This document shows positions 26,801 to 35,870 of a stretch of DNA of 64,000 nucleotides, piece by piece. The stretch is taken from NCBI RefSeq assembly GCF_004297265.1, contig NZ_SCUT01000021.1:97952-161951 (forward strand), written 5' to 3'. Source of the DNA: Reyranella sp. (lineage in GTDB: Bacteria; Pseudomonadota; Alphaproteobacteria; Reyranellales; Reyranellaceae). The notes under the pieces were generated by a model that saw only the letters and a program-made list of their open reading frames with translations, did no database searches and was not told where the DNA came from. A program made the translations under genes and the position numbers. How positions within the stretch are numbered: the stretch's first letter is position 1; each line of letters begins with the position of its first letter.

Positions 26801-27496
26801 ATGGCCGTGCCGGGTTTCGTCTTCGATCCCCTCTCGCTCGCCATCGAGGGCGCAGCCATCGGCTTCCTGATCGCCGTGCCGGTCGGGCCGGCGGCCGCGC
26901 TCTGCATCCGGCGCTCCATCACCGTCGGCGCGATGGCGGGCTACATGACCGGCATCGGCGCCGCCCTCGGCGACGCCGTGTTCGGCGCCGTCGCGGCCTT
27001 CGGCCTGTCCTTCGTGCAGCAGTTCGTGATCGAGCGCGAGGCATGGCTGCTCGGGATCGGCGGTCTCGTGCTGGTCGTCATGGGCTGGACGACGATGCGC
27101 CACCGGCCGCGCAACGTCGGCGATCCCGTCGCCGACGACCGCGAGCACCAGTTCTCGACGCACTTCCACTATGCCAGCTCGAGCTTCTTCATCACCGTGT
27201 TCAATCCGCTGACGGTGATGGCCTTCGGCGCGGCCTTCGCCGGCCGCAACCTGGCCGGCGTGGGCGCCAGCCTGCCCGACGCCACTCTGCTGGTGGCGGC
27301 GGTATTCTGCGGCGCGCTCGCCTGGTGGACGATCATCTGCACGGCGTCAGTATCGCTGCGAGCCCGCTTCACCGGCGCCGGCCTGCTGTGGCTCAATCGC
27401 GGTTCCGGCGCCGTCATCCTGGGTTTCGGGCTGGTGGCGCTGATCTCGCTCCTGCCGCTGCCCTGGAAGCAGATCGGCCGCGCCCTCGGTCTCTAA
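26801..27496 (+). CDS. LysE/RhtB family amino-acid exporter
   Basis: A 231-residue inner-membrane exporter with about six hydrophobic helices. GFLIAVPVGPAAALCIRRSITVG is the family's N-terminal signature, and the N-in/Pro-Gly-Pro pattern is intact. Members export lysine, threonine, homoserine or other metabolites; the substrate is not readable. It is co-directional with and 7 bases from pdxY. Its stop codon is only 2 bases from the end of the convergent nitroreductase gene. Confidence 0.85.
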   Translation: MAVPGFVFDPLSLAIEGAAIGFLIAVPVGPAAALCIRRSITVGAMAGYMTGIGAALGDAVFGAVAAFGLSFVQQFVIEREAWLLGIGGLVLVVMGWTTMRHRPRNVGDPVADDREHQFSTHFHYASSSFFITVFNPLTVMAFGAAFAGRNLAGVGASLPDATLLVAAVFCGALAWWTIICTASVSLRARFTGAGLLWLNRGSGAVILGFGLVALISLLPLPWKQIGRALGL

Positions 27497-27498
27497 GC

Positions 27499-28080
27499 TC
27501 AGACGATCTTGCAGACCTCGTCGAACTCGAAGCGCGGGCTGCGGGCGAAGATCTTGGAGTGATCGCCGTAGCCGATGTTGCACAGGAAGTTCGTCTTGAA
27601 CTTGCCGTCGGGAAAGAAGGCCGCGTCGACCTTGGCGTTGTCGAAGCCGCTCATGGCGCCACAATCGAGGCCAAGCGCGCGGGCGGCGATGATCAGGTAG
27701 GCGCCCTGCAGGGTGCCGTTGCGGAAGGCCGTTGGTTCGGCCGCGGGCTTGCCTTTGAACCAGTGGATGGCCGTCTTGTCGTGCGGGAACATCCGCGGCA
27801 GGTGCTCGAAGAATTCCGGGTCGTAGGCGAGGATAGCCGTCACCGGCGCGGTCATCGTCTTCTCGGTGTTGCCTGCGCTGAGCGCCGGCTTGAGCTTCTC
27901 CTTGCCCTCTTTCGTGCGCACGAAGACGATGCGCGCCGGCTGGCAATTGGCCGAGGTCGGACCCCACTTCATGAGGTCGTAGATCTCGTGAAGTTTTTCG
28001 TCGGTCACCGGCTTGTCGAGCCAGCCATTGTGCGTACGGGCATCGCGGAAGATCGTGGCAAGCGCCTTGTCGTCGAGCAT
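27499..28080 (-). CDS. RutE/HadB-like nitroreductase (malonic semialdehyde reductase type)
   Basis: A 193-residue FMN-dependent nitroreductase. It shows the RutE pattern: [15 protein letters not shown] (flavin binding), [53 protein letters not shown] and NIGYGD. RutE reduces malonic semialdehyde to 3-hydroxypropionate, a step in uracil degradation; no rut genes are nearby, so that pathway role is not established. AAGGGG precedes the ATG. Confidence 0.85.
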   Translation of the reverse strand: MLDDKALATIFRDARTHNGWLDKPVTDEKLHEIYDLMKWGPTSANCQPARIVFVRTKEGKEKLKPALSAGNTEKTMTAPVTAILAYDPEFFEHLPRMFPHDKTAIHWFKGKPAAEPTAFRNGTLQGAYLIIAARALGLDCGAMSGFDNAKVDAAFFPDGKFKTNFLCNIGYGDHSKIFARSPRFEFDEVCKIV

Positions 28081-28224
28081 TCAATTCCCCTTGGATCGTT
28101 GACGAACCGTAGCGAAGCGCCGTCGCGCGGTCGAGGCGCGGTGACGTGAGCGAGTTACGGTTTCGGAACCCGCCCTTTCGCAGCCACCATTCCGTTGCAC
28201 GAATTGTGCTAGCCTCCGCCGCCG

Positions 28225-29187
28225 ATGCCTATGCAGGATTCATGGATGCTGGCCGTTCTGCTCGATCCCGCGAAATTCAAGGATGCCCGGACCACCGCCC
28301 GGGGCGAGACGCGCGCGCATGTCGGCCTGAAGGCGCTCGAGACGCTGTGGTTCAATACCGGCACCCTTTGCAACCTCACCTGCCGCAACTGCTACATCGA
28401 ATCCTCGCCGCGCAACGACCGGCTCGTCTATCTCACGGCAACTGAAGTCTCGGCCTATCTCGATGAGATCGAACGCGACGGCCATGCGACGAAGCTGATC
28501 GGCTTCACGGGCGGCGAGCCGTTCATGAATTCCGACCTGCCGGCAATGCTGGACGATGTGCTTTCGCGTGGCTTCAAGGCGATCGTGCTGACCAACGCCA
28601 TGAAGCCGATGCACAAGATGAAGCCGGCGCTGCTCGACCTGCTGGCGCGGCATGGTCGCGACAATCTCGCGATCCGCGTCTCGGTCGATCACCACGAGAG
28701 ATCGCTGCACGAGGAGGAGCGCGGCGCGAGAAGCTGGAAGCCGACCATCGACGGGCTGGTCTGGCTCGCCGAAGCAGGTTTCGACGTGCACGTGGCCGGC
28801 CGCCATTTCTCGAGCGAAACCGACGACGAAGTCCGGGCCGGCTACGCTCGATTGTTCGCGCGGCTCGGCGTACCGATCGACGCGCACGATCCGGCGACGC
28901 TGGTCCTTTTTCCCGAGATGGATCCGACCGTCGATGTGCCGGAGATCACCACCGCCTGCTGGGGCATCCTGAAGAAGTCGCCGGACAGCGTGATGTGCGC
29001 GTCCGCCCGCATGGTGGTGAAGCGGAAGGGTGCGAGACGGCCCGCGGTCGTGGCCTGCACGCTGCTGCCCTACGATCCGCAGTTCGAACTGGGTGAAACG
29101 CTGGCCGAAAGCGTGGGCGAGGTGCGACTCAACCATCCGCACTGCGCCAAGTTCTGCGTCCTGGGCGGGGCCGCCTGCAGCGCGTGA
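28225..29187 (+). CDS. radical SAM protein with C-terminal cysteine-rich (twitch/SPASM-like) end
   Basis: A 320-residue radical SAM enzyme. The core cluster motif is Cys49-x3-Cys53-x2-Cys56 (TLCNLTCRNCYIES), followed by the SAM-binding GFTGGEPF. The last 85 residues hold six more cysteines: ACWG, MCASARMVV, VACTLLPYD, HPHCAKFC and AACSA, arranged like a SPASM/twitch domain that binds an auxiliary Fe-S cluster. It overlaps the next gene (GTGA), a TIGR04283-like transferase, and a TIGR04282-like transferase follows with an ATGA overlap. In other bacteria these transferases accompany the arsenosugar/selenodomain radical SAM protein ArsS; here the ArsS C-terminal domain is not seen. Substrate unknown. 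Confidence 0.8.
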   Translation: MPMQDSWMLAVLLDPAKFKDARTTARGETRAHVGLKALETLWFNTGTLCNLTCRNCYIESSPRNDRLVYLTATEVSAYLDEIERDGHATKLIGFTGGEPFMNSDLPAMLDDVLSRGFKAIVLTNAMKPMHKMKPALLDLLARHGRDNLAIRVSVDHHERSLHEEERGARSWKPTIDGLVWLAEAGFDVHVAGRHFSSETDDEVRAGYARLFARLGVPIDAHDPATLVLFPEMDPTVDVPEITTACWGILKKSPDSVMCASARMVVKRKGARRPAVVACTLLPYDPQFELGETLAESVGEVRLNHPHCAKFCVLGGAACSA

Positions 29188-29861
29188 CGACGGCGGTCGA
29201 CATCGTCATTCCGACGCTGAATGCAGGCCCTTCCCTGAGCCGCACCCTGGAAGCGCTTCCCACGCACGCTGATCTCGCTTTCTCCACGACGATCTGCGAC
29301 GGCGGTTCGCACGATGACACGGTCGCCCTTGCGCGACGGGCGGGCGCTGCGGTGGTGACGGCAGCACCAGGACGCGGCGGCCAGCTCGCCACCGGGGCCG
29401 CGGCCGGTCGCGCGCCCTGGATCCTGTTCCTGCACGCCGATACGCGGCTGCAGGGCGGCGCAGGCACCGTCATCGCCCGCTTCGTCCAATCGATCGACGG
29501 CAAAGCCGGCTACTTCCGACTGCGCTTCGATGCGGAGGAGGCCGGCGCCCGAAGAGTCGAGCGCCTGGCAGCCTGGCGCTGCCGCACCTTCGGCCTTCCC
29601 TATGGCGATCAGGGCCTGTTGATCTCGCGCGCGCACTATGAACGTCTCGGCGGATTCCGGCCGCTGCCGCTCATGGAAGATGTCGACCTGGTTCGGCGCA
29701 TCGGCCGCAACAATCTGGTTCCCCTCGGTGCCGACGCGCTCACCTCGGCCACCCGCTATCGGCGGGATGGCTGGCGGCTCCGCCCCCTGCGAAACCTGAC
29801 TTGCCTCACGCTCTATTTCGCCGGCGTCCCGCCGCGGACCCTGCGGCGGCTCTACGGATGA
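29184..29861 (+). CDS. rSAM-associated glycosyltransferase 2 (TIGR04283-like)
   Basis: A GT-A-fold, family 2-type transferase of 225 residues: VDIVIPTLNAGPSLSRTLEAL, then CDGGSHDDTVALARRAGA, GRGGQLATGAA, and the DxD-type FLHADT metal/nucleotide motif near 91; MEDVDLVRRI and a C-terminal positively charged amphipathic stretch follow. This composition is characteristic of the family annotated as rSAM/selenodomain-associated transferase 2. The GTG start sits inside the stop of the radical SAM gene; its own stop overlaps the next start by ATGA. Donor and acceptor are unknown. Confidence 0.82.
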   Translation: MTTAVDIVIPTLNAGPSLSRTLEALPTHADLAFSTTICDGGSHDDTVALARRAGAAVVTAAPGRGGQLATGAAAGRAPWILFLHADTRLQGGAGTVIARFVQSIDGKAGYFRLRFDAEEAGARRVERLAAWRCRTFGLPYGDQGLLISRAHYERLGGFRPLPLMEDVDLVRRIGRNNLVPLGADALTSATRYRRDGWRLRPLRNLTCLTLYFAGVPPRTLRRLYG

Positions 29862-30454
29862 TGCAGCGCCATCTCGTCATCTTCGCGCGCGCACCGCAGC
29901 CTGGCCGTGTGAAACGCCGGCTCGGCACGGAGATCGGCATGATGGAAGCCGCCCGCTTCTATCGCCGCATCCTCGACCGGCAGATCCGACGAATGACACG
30001 CGATCCGCGCTGGACGGTCTGGCTGTTCGTGACGCCCGATACGGCACTGCGCCATCCCGCCTGGCATCTCGTGCCCCTCTCGCGGCGAGAACCACAGCGG
30101 CGGGGCGATCTCGGCCGGCGCATGAAACTGCCCTTCGCGACCTTGCCACCGGGACCGGTCGTGCTGGTCGGCAGTGACATCCCAGCCATGCGCGAGTCCC
30201 ACATCGCGCGGACCTTCGCATTGCTTGGCCGGCACGATCTCGTCTTCGGCCCGGCACGCGACGGCGGCTTCTGGCTGGTCGGCGCACGGCGCGTGCGGCC
30301 TCTACCGTTCACCCTTTTCGATAATGTGCGCTGGTCGACATCAACGGCTCTAACCGACACGCTGACCGGTATCCCGCGCCACGTCACGGTGGCGCTGGCC
30401 GATACGCTCGACGATGTCGACGATGCCGATTCCCTGCGGCGGCTTTCGGTCTAG
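29858..30454 (+). CDS. rSAM-associated transferase 1 (DUF2064, TIGR04282-like)
   Basis: A 198-residue GT-A-like nucleotidyl/glycosyl transferase: HLVIFARAPQPGRVKRRLG is the signature N-terminus, with VLVGSDIPAM (metal site) and GPARDGGFWLVG, as in CofC/MobA-related folds. It is coupled to the preceding transferase by the ATGA at 29858-29861. A start one codon later (29861) is also possible. Its stop shares CTAG with the convergent TPR gene. Biochemical role unknown; it forms a conserved pair with TIGR04283 proteins in other genomes. Confidence 0.83.
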   Translation: MMQRHLVIFARAPQPGRVKRRLGTEIGMMEAARFYRRILDRQIRRMTRDPRWTVWLFVTPDTALRHPAWHLVPLSRREPQRRGDLGRRMKLPFATLPPGPVVLVGSDIPAMRESHIARTFALLGRHDLVFGPARDGGFWLVGARRVRPLPFTLFDNVRWSTSTALTDTLTGIPRHVTVALADTLDDVDDADSLRRLSV

Positions 30455-31890
30455 GCCGGAGTCACTTTCTTGAGCGCGTCAAGTTCGCGCCGCACGGCGG
30501 CAAAGACATCGTTCCAGTTTCCGGGAACCGTCTGCTGGAAGATCCGGGCCGACGGATACCACGGCGCCTCGGCGCCACCGAGTTGCCAGCGCCAGTCGGC
30601 GACCGAAGGCAGCAGCACCCAGGTCTTCACGCCCATCGCGGCAGCGAGATGCGCCACCGGCGCGTCGATCGAGATCAGCAGGTCGAGTTGCGAGAGCGCC
30701 GTGGCGGCCTCGGCGAAATCGAAGATGCCGCGGCCGACATCGTGCACCAGCCCACCGGCGCCGAACGCCTGGATGTCCTTCTGGTGGACGCCGCCCTGCA
30801 GGCTGAAGAACAGCAGCTCCGGATCACCGGAAAGGGTCAGGAACTGCTCGAACGATACCGACCGCTGCCGGTCCTGCGCCTGGCCCGGCATCGCCGCCCA
30901 GTAGATGCCAATGCGCACCTTCGCCCGCTCCAGCCGGCCGAGCTTGATGCGGCTTTCCTTGGGTGCCCCGAGATAGGGCGGTTCGGTCGAGAGCGCCGCG
31001 AAATCGATGCGACAGAGATACGGCAGCGACACCAGGGAGGCGTGGATGTCGAACTCAGGGACCTTCTCGCCCTCGGCCACGACCTCGTCGATGTAGTCGG
31101 CCGAGCGCAGCAATTCCTTCAGCAGCGCCTGGCACAGCACGATCACTGTGGCGCCGCGCCTCTTCAGCTCGCGGGCGAAGCGCACGAACAGCAGCACGTC
31201 GCTCAAGCCCTGTTCCGGATAGAGCAGGATCCGCCTGCCGTGGACCGGCTCTCCGGCCCAGGCCGGCTGCGCGAAATCGGGCGTCGGCGTCTCGGGCAGG
31301 CGCTTGCGGATCTCGTAGGCGTCGAACCCCGCCTCGAGCTCACCGCGCATCAGGAGCGTGATAGCGAACTCGACGCGCGCACGTCGATTGTCGGGATGGA
31401 TCGTCAGCGCCCGGCCGAAGCAGCCGATGGCTTCATCGAGCCGGCCGAGGTCGCGCAGGCAGAGCGCCAGATTGAAGAAGCCTTCGGCGTAGTCGCGGCT
31501 GAGGGCGATCGACCGGTAGTGATGCTTCACCGCCTCGTCGAGGCGATGAACGGCGCGCAGCGCGTTGCCGAGATTGGAATGCAGGGCCGGGTTCTCCGGG
31601 TCGGCCGCCAGCGACAGGCGATGATGCGACACCGAGGCTTCGAGCTTGCCGGCGAGGCGCAGGGCGACACCGAGATTGTTGTGCAGCTCGGCATGATCGG
31701 GACGAACGGCCAGCAGCCGCAGATAGGAGGAGATCGCCTCGTCGAGACGCCCCGCACGATGGGCCTGCGACGCCAGGCGCAGTTGCTGGACGAAGCTGTC
31801 GGCCGCGCTGCCGAACAAGGGCGTCGGCGCGCCGGAAGCCGCGGATTCGCGCTTCGTCGGATGAATGTGGGGCGTGTCGTTCACGCTCAC
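30451..31890 (-). CDS. TPR-repeat glycosyltransferase-like protein
   Basis: A 479-residue protein. Residues about 30-210 are five or six tetratricopeptide repeats (for example YLRLLAVRPDHAELHNNLGVALR, HPDNRRARVEFAI), and residues about 230-479 resemble a GT-B glycosyltransferase half (ILLYPEQGLSDVLLFVRFARELKRRG; ISIDAPVAHLAAAMGVKTWVLLPSVADWRW; WYPSARIFQQTVPG). Such fusions are common in alphaproteobacteria and are thought to modify proteins or surface glycans; no donor is known. It converges on and overlaps the radical SAM trio by 4 bases. Confidence 0.8.
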   Translation of the reverse strand: MSVNDTPHIHPTKRESAASGAPTPLFGSAADSFVQQLRLASQAHRAGRLDEAISSYLRLLAVRPDHAELHNNLGVALRLAGKLEASVSHHRLSLAADPENPALHSNLGNALRAVHRLDEAVKHHYRSIALSRDYAEGFFNLALCLRDLGRLDEAIGCFGRALTIHPDNRRARVEFAITLLMRGELEAGFDAYEIRKRLPETPTPDFAQPAWAGEPVHGRRILLYPEQGLSDVLLFVRFARELKRRGATVIVLCQALLKELLRSADYIDEVVAEGEKVPEFDIHASLVSLPYLCRIDFAALSTEPPYLGAPKESRIKLGRLERAKVRIGIYWAAMPGQAQDRQRSVSFEQFLTLSGDPELLFFSLQGGVHQKDIQAFGAGGLVHDVGRGIFDFAEAATALSQLDLLISIDAPVAHLAAAMGVKTWVLLPSVADWRWQLGGAEAPWYPSARIFQQTVPGNWNDVFAAVRRELDALKKVTPA

Positions 31891-32001
31891 ACTCTACCTC
31901 AGCAGCCCCTCACAAGCATCCGCCCTCAAACGAAAACGGCGCGGACCAACTGACAAGATCCGCTCGCTGACGCTCGCTTCGGTCGAGACGACGGGCTGAA
32001 A

Positions 32002-33015
32002 TCAGATGTAGCCCTTGATCAGCTCCTCGGCGATCTGGACGGCATTCAGCGCCGCGCCCTTGCGCAGGTTGTCGCTGACGACCCACATCGCCAGGCCGTT
32101 TTCGACCGTGGGATCGGAGCGGATGCGGCTCACGAACACACCGTCCTGCCCGGTGACTTCCTTCGGCGTCACGTAGCCGCCGGGCTCGCGCTGGTCGACC
32201 ACCAGCACGCCGGGCGCCGCCGCGAGGATGCGCCGCGCTTCGTGATCGTCGAGCGGCCGCTCGAGCTCTAGGTTCACCGCCTCGGCATGGCCGATGAAGG
32301 TCGGCACGCGCACACAGGTCGCGTGGACCTTGATCTTCGGGTCGAGGATCTTCTTGGTCTCGACCACCATCTTCCATTCTTCCTTGGTCGAGCCGTCATC
32401 CATGAAGACGTCGATCTGGGGAATGACGTTGAAGGCGATGTTCTTGGTGAATTTCACCGGGTCGAGCGTCTGGTTGACGAAGAAGCTCTTGGTCTGGCTG
32501 ACCAGCTCGTCCATCGCTTCCTTGCCGGCGCCCGACGTCGACTGATAGGTCGACACGACGACGCGCTTGATGCCGGCCGCCTCGTGGATCGGCTTCAGCG
32601 CCACGACCATCTGGATGGTGGAGCAGTTGGGGTTGGCGATGATGCCGCGGCCCTTGTAGCCGGCGATCGCCTGCGGATTGACCTCGGGCACGACCAGCGG
32701 CACGTCGGGGTCCATGCGCCAGTAGGAGGTGTTGTCGATCACCACAGCGCCGGCCTTGGCCGCGCGCGGGCTGTGCTCGGCCGAGACCTTGGCGCCGGGC
32801 GAGCTCAGCACGATGTCGATGCCCTTGAAGTCGAACTTGGCGAGGTCCTGGACCTTCAGGACCGATTTGTCGCCGAACGACGCCTTCAGGCCCACCGAAC
32901 GGGAGGAGGCCAGCGCGACGACCTCATCGACCGGGAAGTTCCTCTCGGCCAGGATCTGCAACATTTCGCGACCGACATTACCGGTCGCGCCGACGACAGC
33001 GACTCTGTAGCCCAT
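32002..33015 (-). CDS. asd: aspartate-semialdehyde dehydrogenase
   Basis: A 337-residue NADP-dependent enzyme making aspartate-semialdehyde for lysine, threonine, methionine and diaminopimelate synthesis. GYRVAVVGATGNVGREML is the nucleotide-binding start; the catalytic Cys is in NPNCSTIQMV; QSTSGAGKEAMDEL and the substrate-binding His in HATCVRVP/FIGHAEAVN follow. The 337-residue length matches the alphaproteobacterial form. It stands alone between the TPR gene and a DMT transporter gene. Confidence 0.96.
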   Translation of the reverse strand: MGYRVAVVGATGNVGREMLQILAERNFPVDEVVALASSRSVGLKASFGDKSVLKVQDLAKFDFKGIDIVLSSPGAKVSAEHSPRAAKAGAVVIDNTSYWRMDPDVPLVVPEVNPQAIAGYKGRGIIANPNCSTIQMVVALKPIHEAAGIKRVVVSTYQSTSGAGKEAMDELVSQTKSFFVNQTLDPVKFTKNIAFNVIPQIDVFMDDGSTKEEWKMVVETKKILDPKIKVHATCVRVPTFIGHAEAVNLELERPLDDHEARRILAAAPGVLVVDQREPGGYVTPKEVTGQDGVFVSRIRSDPTVENGLAMWVVSDNLRKGAALNAVQIAEELIKGYI

Positions 33016-33116
33016 GACTATATGCGCCCAGCGTGCGCGCACCCCTGATTGAAGGACAGCGGGAGATACGCGCAAGGGCAGCGCTTTGCAAGAAACCCGT
33101 CGGAATAGCCCCTTCC

Positions 33117-33995
33117 CTAGACCCGCCGGCCTTCCGTGGTCGCGATCCAGATGCCCGCGAAGACCGCGACCAAGCCTATCGCCAGATCCAGCGTGAAAGG
33201 CTCGCCGACAAGTTGGGTTGCCAGCAGCGCGGCGGCGACCGGATTGACGGTCATGGTCGTCGCCACGCGGGTCGGCGTCGTTCGCTGGAGTGCCATGACC
33301 CACAGAATGAACGCGAGGGCCCCGCCACAAACACCGAGATAGACGCCGGCGACCCATTGCGGTGCACCGAAGCCGGCCACGACGGCAAGGCAGCCGGTCA
33401 CCATTCCGACGAGGAGAAGCGCCGCAGCGCCCGCGCCCATGCCGACGGCGAGGAAGCCGAGCGCGCTGGAGCGCTGGATGAACGGCCGCGACCAGACATT
33501 GTAGGCCGACATGCACAGCACCGCGCCCAGCATGATCAGCTCGCCCCGCCAGGCTCCGACGGGTGCCGCCGCAAGGCCGGAGGCAAGGGCGGCGAAGACG
33601 CCAAGCACCGCGATGCCGACCCCCAGGGACTTGCGAGCCGTGAGCGGCTCGACGCCGAACATGGCGCCGATCAGCATGGTCTGCAGCGGCAGGGTCGAAA
33701 GTGCGAGGCTGGCCCGCGCCGCCGTCGTGTAGCCGATCGCGATGTTATAGAGGACGAAGAACACGCCGAAGAAGCTGAAGCCAAGGGCTGCGACCGGAAG
33801 CCAGTCGCCGCGCTGCGGCCACCGCACCCGCAGGATCAGCGCCGCCGGCAGCACACACAGGAAGCCGATGCCCCATCGCTGGATGCCGAGCGTAACCGGA
33901 TCGGCATCGGTGACGAGATAGCGCGTCACAGCAGCGGCCGTGCCGCCAAGCATGCTCGAGATCACAGCAAGCAGTACGCCCAGCCATTCACCCAT
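33117..33995 (-). CDS. EamA/DMT family permease
   Basis: A 292-residue drug/metabolite transporter with ten hydrophobic helices in two EamA repeats (residues about 1-140 and 150-290). The ATG at 33995 is preceded by GGAG at the right distance, whereas the more upstream ATG (34016) lacks a ribosome site. It probably exports or imports small metabolites; the substrate is unknown. It is divergent from the XRE-family gene (100 bases between), suggesting the regulator may control it. Confidence 0.82.
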   Translation of the reverse strand: MGEWLGVLLAVISSMLGGTAAAVTRYLVTDADPVTLGIQRWGIGFLCVLPAALILRVRWPQRGDWLPVAALGFSFFGVFFVLYNIAIGYTTAARASLALSTLPLQTMLIGAMFGVEPLTARKSLGVGIAVLGVFAALASGLAAAPVGAWRGELIMLGAVLCMSAYNVWSRPFIQRSSALGFLAVGMGAGAAALLLVGMVTGCLAVVAGFGAPQWVAGVYLGVCGGALAFILWVMALQRTTPTRVATTMTVNPVAAALLATQLVGEPFTLDLAIGLVAVFAGIWIATTEGRRV

Positions 33996-34095
33996 ACGCC
34001 GCTCCAACGCCGGCATCTTCGTGTACGCGTCTCGCCGGCCTGTGCCATCGTGGACAATCGATTCGGTGCGGCAACTACCTGGAAGGTACAGCTTT

Positions 34096-34917
34096 ATGCC
34101 CAAGCAACCCGGCTTCGCGTCGCGGCTCCGCTGGTGGCGCGACCACAAGGGCCTGTCGCAGCTCGAACTCGCCGCGCGCGCCGACATTTCCCAGCGCCAT
34201 CTCAGCTTCCTCGAGTTGGAACGCGCCACGCCCAGCCGCGAGATGGTGCTACGCCTGTCGGAAGCGCTCGATATCCCGTTGAGACAGCAGAACGCGCTGC
34301 TGGTCGCCGCCGGATACGCGGCGATCTGGCGACAGACCGACCTGGGGGCTCCGGAACTCGCCCAGGTCCAGCTGGCACTCGACTACATGCTGAACCAGCA
34401 GGAGCCGTTTCCGGCCGTCGCCGTTGACCGTCACTGGAATCTGCTGAAGGCCAATGCCGGTGCGGCACGTCTCGTCGAATTCCTCGTGGGGCCGGTGGCG
34501 CCCGACACGGCGATCAATATGGCCGACGCCCTGGTGGCGCCCGATGTTCTACGGCCGCATCTCCTGAACTGGGCCGAAGTGACCCGCTACTTCATCCGCA
34601 GCGTGGAGGCGGACGCCGCCGCCGACGGCACTGCGGAGACCGCAGCCCTTCTCGAAAGACTGATGGCCTATGACGGCGTGCGTGCGGCGTTGAAGGCGCC
34701 TGCTTCCGAACCCTCGGCGATCCCGATTCTTCCCATGCATTTCCGCAAGGCCGGCACCGAACTCCGCCTGTTCACGACGCTGGCCACACTCGGCACGCCC
34801 CACGACATCACGCTGCAGGAGCTTCGCGTCGAATCCTTCTTCCCGATGGACGACAGCACCGCGAAGACGTTGCGGTCCTGGGCCTCTAATCCGCCGAGGC
34901 GCCCGAGGCCTGGATGA
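34096..34917 (+). CDS. XRE-family transcriptional regulator with MmyB-like C-terminal domain
   Basis: A 273-residue protein. The N-terminal helix-turn-helix (GFASRLRWWRDHKGLSQLELAARADISQRHLSFLELERATPS, residues 6-46) is followed by an MmyB-like ligand-binding region (residues about 90-260; AVDRHWNLLKANAGAARL near 105 is typical). GGAAGG lies 9 bases before the ATG. Ligand is unknown. The last 32 bases overlap the convergent binding-protein gene. Confidence 0.85.
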   Translation: MPKQPGFASRLRWWRDHKGLSQLELAARADISQRHLSFLELERATPSREMVLRLSEALDIPLRQQNALLVAAGYAAIWRQTDLGAPELAQVQLALDYMLNQQEPFPAVAVDRHWNLLKANAGAARLVEFLVGPVAPDTAINMADALVAPDVLRPHLLNWAEVTRYFIRSVEADAAADGTAETAALLERLMAYDGVRAALKAPASEPSAIPILPMHFRKAGTELRLFTTLATLGTPHDITLQELRVESFFPMDDSTAKTLRSWASNPPRRPRPG

Positions 34918-35857
34918 TGGGCAGCCACAGCGCGAGGTCGTCGCGGACCAGCTTCTGCGCTGCCGCCGGCGAGCCCGGCGGCAGCATCTCGATGCCCTGT
35001 CCCATCATCTTCTCGCGCACCTGCGGCAACTGGCCGATGCGGTTGATCTCGGCGTTGAGACGCGTGATCACCGGCTCGGGCACGCCGGCCGGGACGGCGA
35101 AGCCCATCCATGTGTTCACGACGTATTCCTTGACCCCGGCCTCGATCATCGTCGGCGCGTCGGGCAGGAGGGTGGAGCGCTGCTCGCTGGTCACGGCCAG
35201 TGCCTTGAGCTTGCCGCCCTTGATCAGGCCGATGACCGTCGGCGTGTTGAAGAGGCCCATCGCCACCTCGCCGTTGGCGACGGCCTGGATGCCGGCCGGC
35301 GTCGCGCGATAGGGCACGTGCTGCAGCTTCACGCCGGTCCGCAACTCCAGCAGCACGCCGGACATGTGGTGGCTGGTGCCGACGCCGCCCGACGAGTAGG
35401 TGAGCTCGCCAGGCTTGGCGCGGGCCTGCGCCAGCAGGTCGGCCACGGTTCTGGCCGGATTGTCGGGTGAAACGATCAGGACGTTGGAGACCCCGCCGGT
35501 CACCGCGACCATCGCGAGATCCTTCAGCGGATCGTAGCCCGGAGTCTTGTAGAGGCCGATGTTGAACACCATCGTGCCCTGCGAGACCAGGCCCATCGTG
35601 TAGCCATCGGCCGGGGCGCGGGCCAGCTCGGCGGTGGCAATCGTCCCGCCTGCACCGGTCTTGTTGTCGACCACGATGGTCTGTCCCAGAGACTTGCCCA
35701 GCTCCTCGGCGAAGACGCGCGCGACGATGTCGGCCGTGGCGCCGGGCGCCAGCGGCACGATCATGCGGATCGGCTTGGAAGGCCAGGCCTGCGCCATGCT
35801 CCTCGTCGAAACGACGGCCAGCCCGGCTGCCAGAAGGCTTCTCTTCGTCAGGACCAT
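34886..35857 (-). CDS. Bug/TctC family tripartite tricarboxylate transporter binding protein
   Basis: A 323-residue periplasmic solute-binding protein with a signal peptide (KRSLLAAGLAVVSTRSMAQA). The Bug signature is clear: WPSKPIRMIVPLAPGATADIVARVFAEELGKSLGQTIVVDNKTGAGG, then SSGGVGTSHHMSGVLLE, HVPYRATPAGIQAVANGEV. These proteins bind carboxylates or aromatics. No tctA/tctB genes are present. The N-terminal gene end faces the sulfatase gene 13 bases away; they may share a transcript (sulfatase first). Confidence 0.88.
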   Translation of the reverse strand: MVLTKRSLLAAGLAVVSTRSMAQAWPSKPIRMIVPLAPGATADIVARVFAEELGKSLGQTIVVDNKTGAGGTIATAELARAPADGYTMGLVSQGTMVFNIGLYKTPGYDPLKDLAMVAVTGGVSNVLIVSPDNPARTVADLLAQARAKPGELTYSSGGVGTSHHMSGVLLELRTGVKLQHVPYRATPAGIQAVANGEVAMGLFNTPTVIGLIKGGKLKALAVTSEQRSTLLPDAPTMIEAGVKEYVVNTWMGFAVPAGVPEPVITRLNAEINRIGQLPQVREKMMGQGIEMLPPGSPAAAQKLVRDDLALWLPIIQASGASAD

Positions 35858-35870
35858 GGCTTTCGGTCTC

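Noticed and set aside
28225..30454. ArsS-type arsenosugar biosynthesis cluster
   Set aside because: The two transferases fit, but the radical SAM protein lacks a recognised ArsS C-terminal domain and no arsM or ars regulator is present, so arsenosugar synthesis was not assigned.
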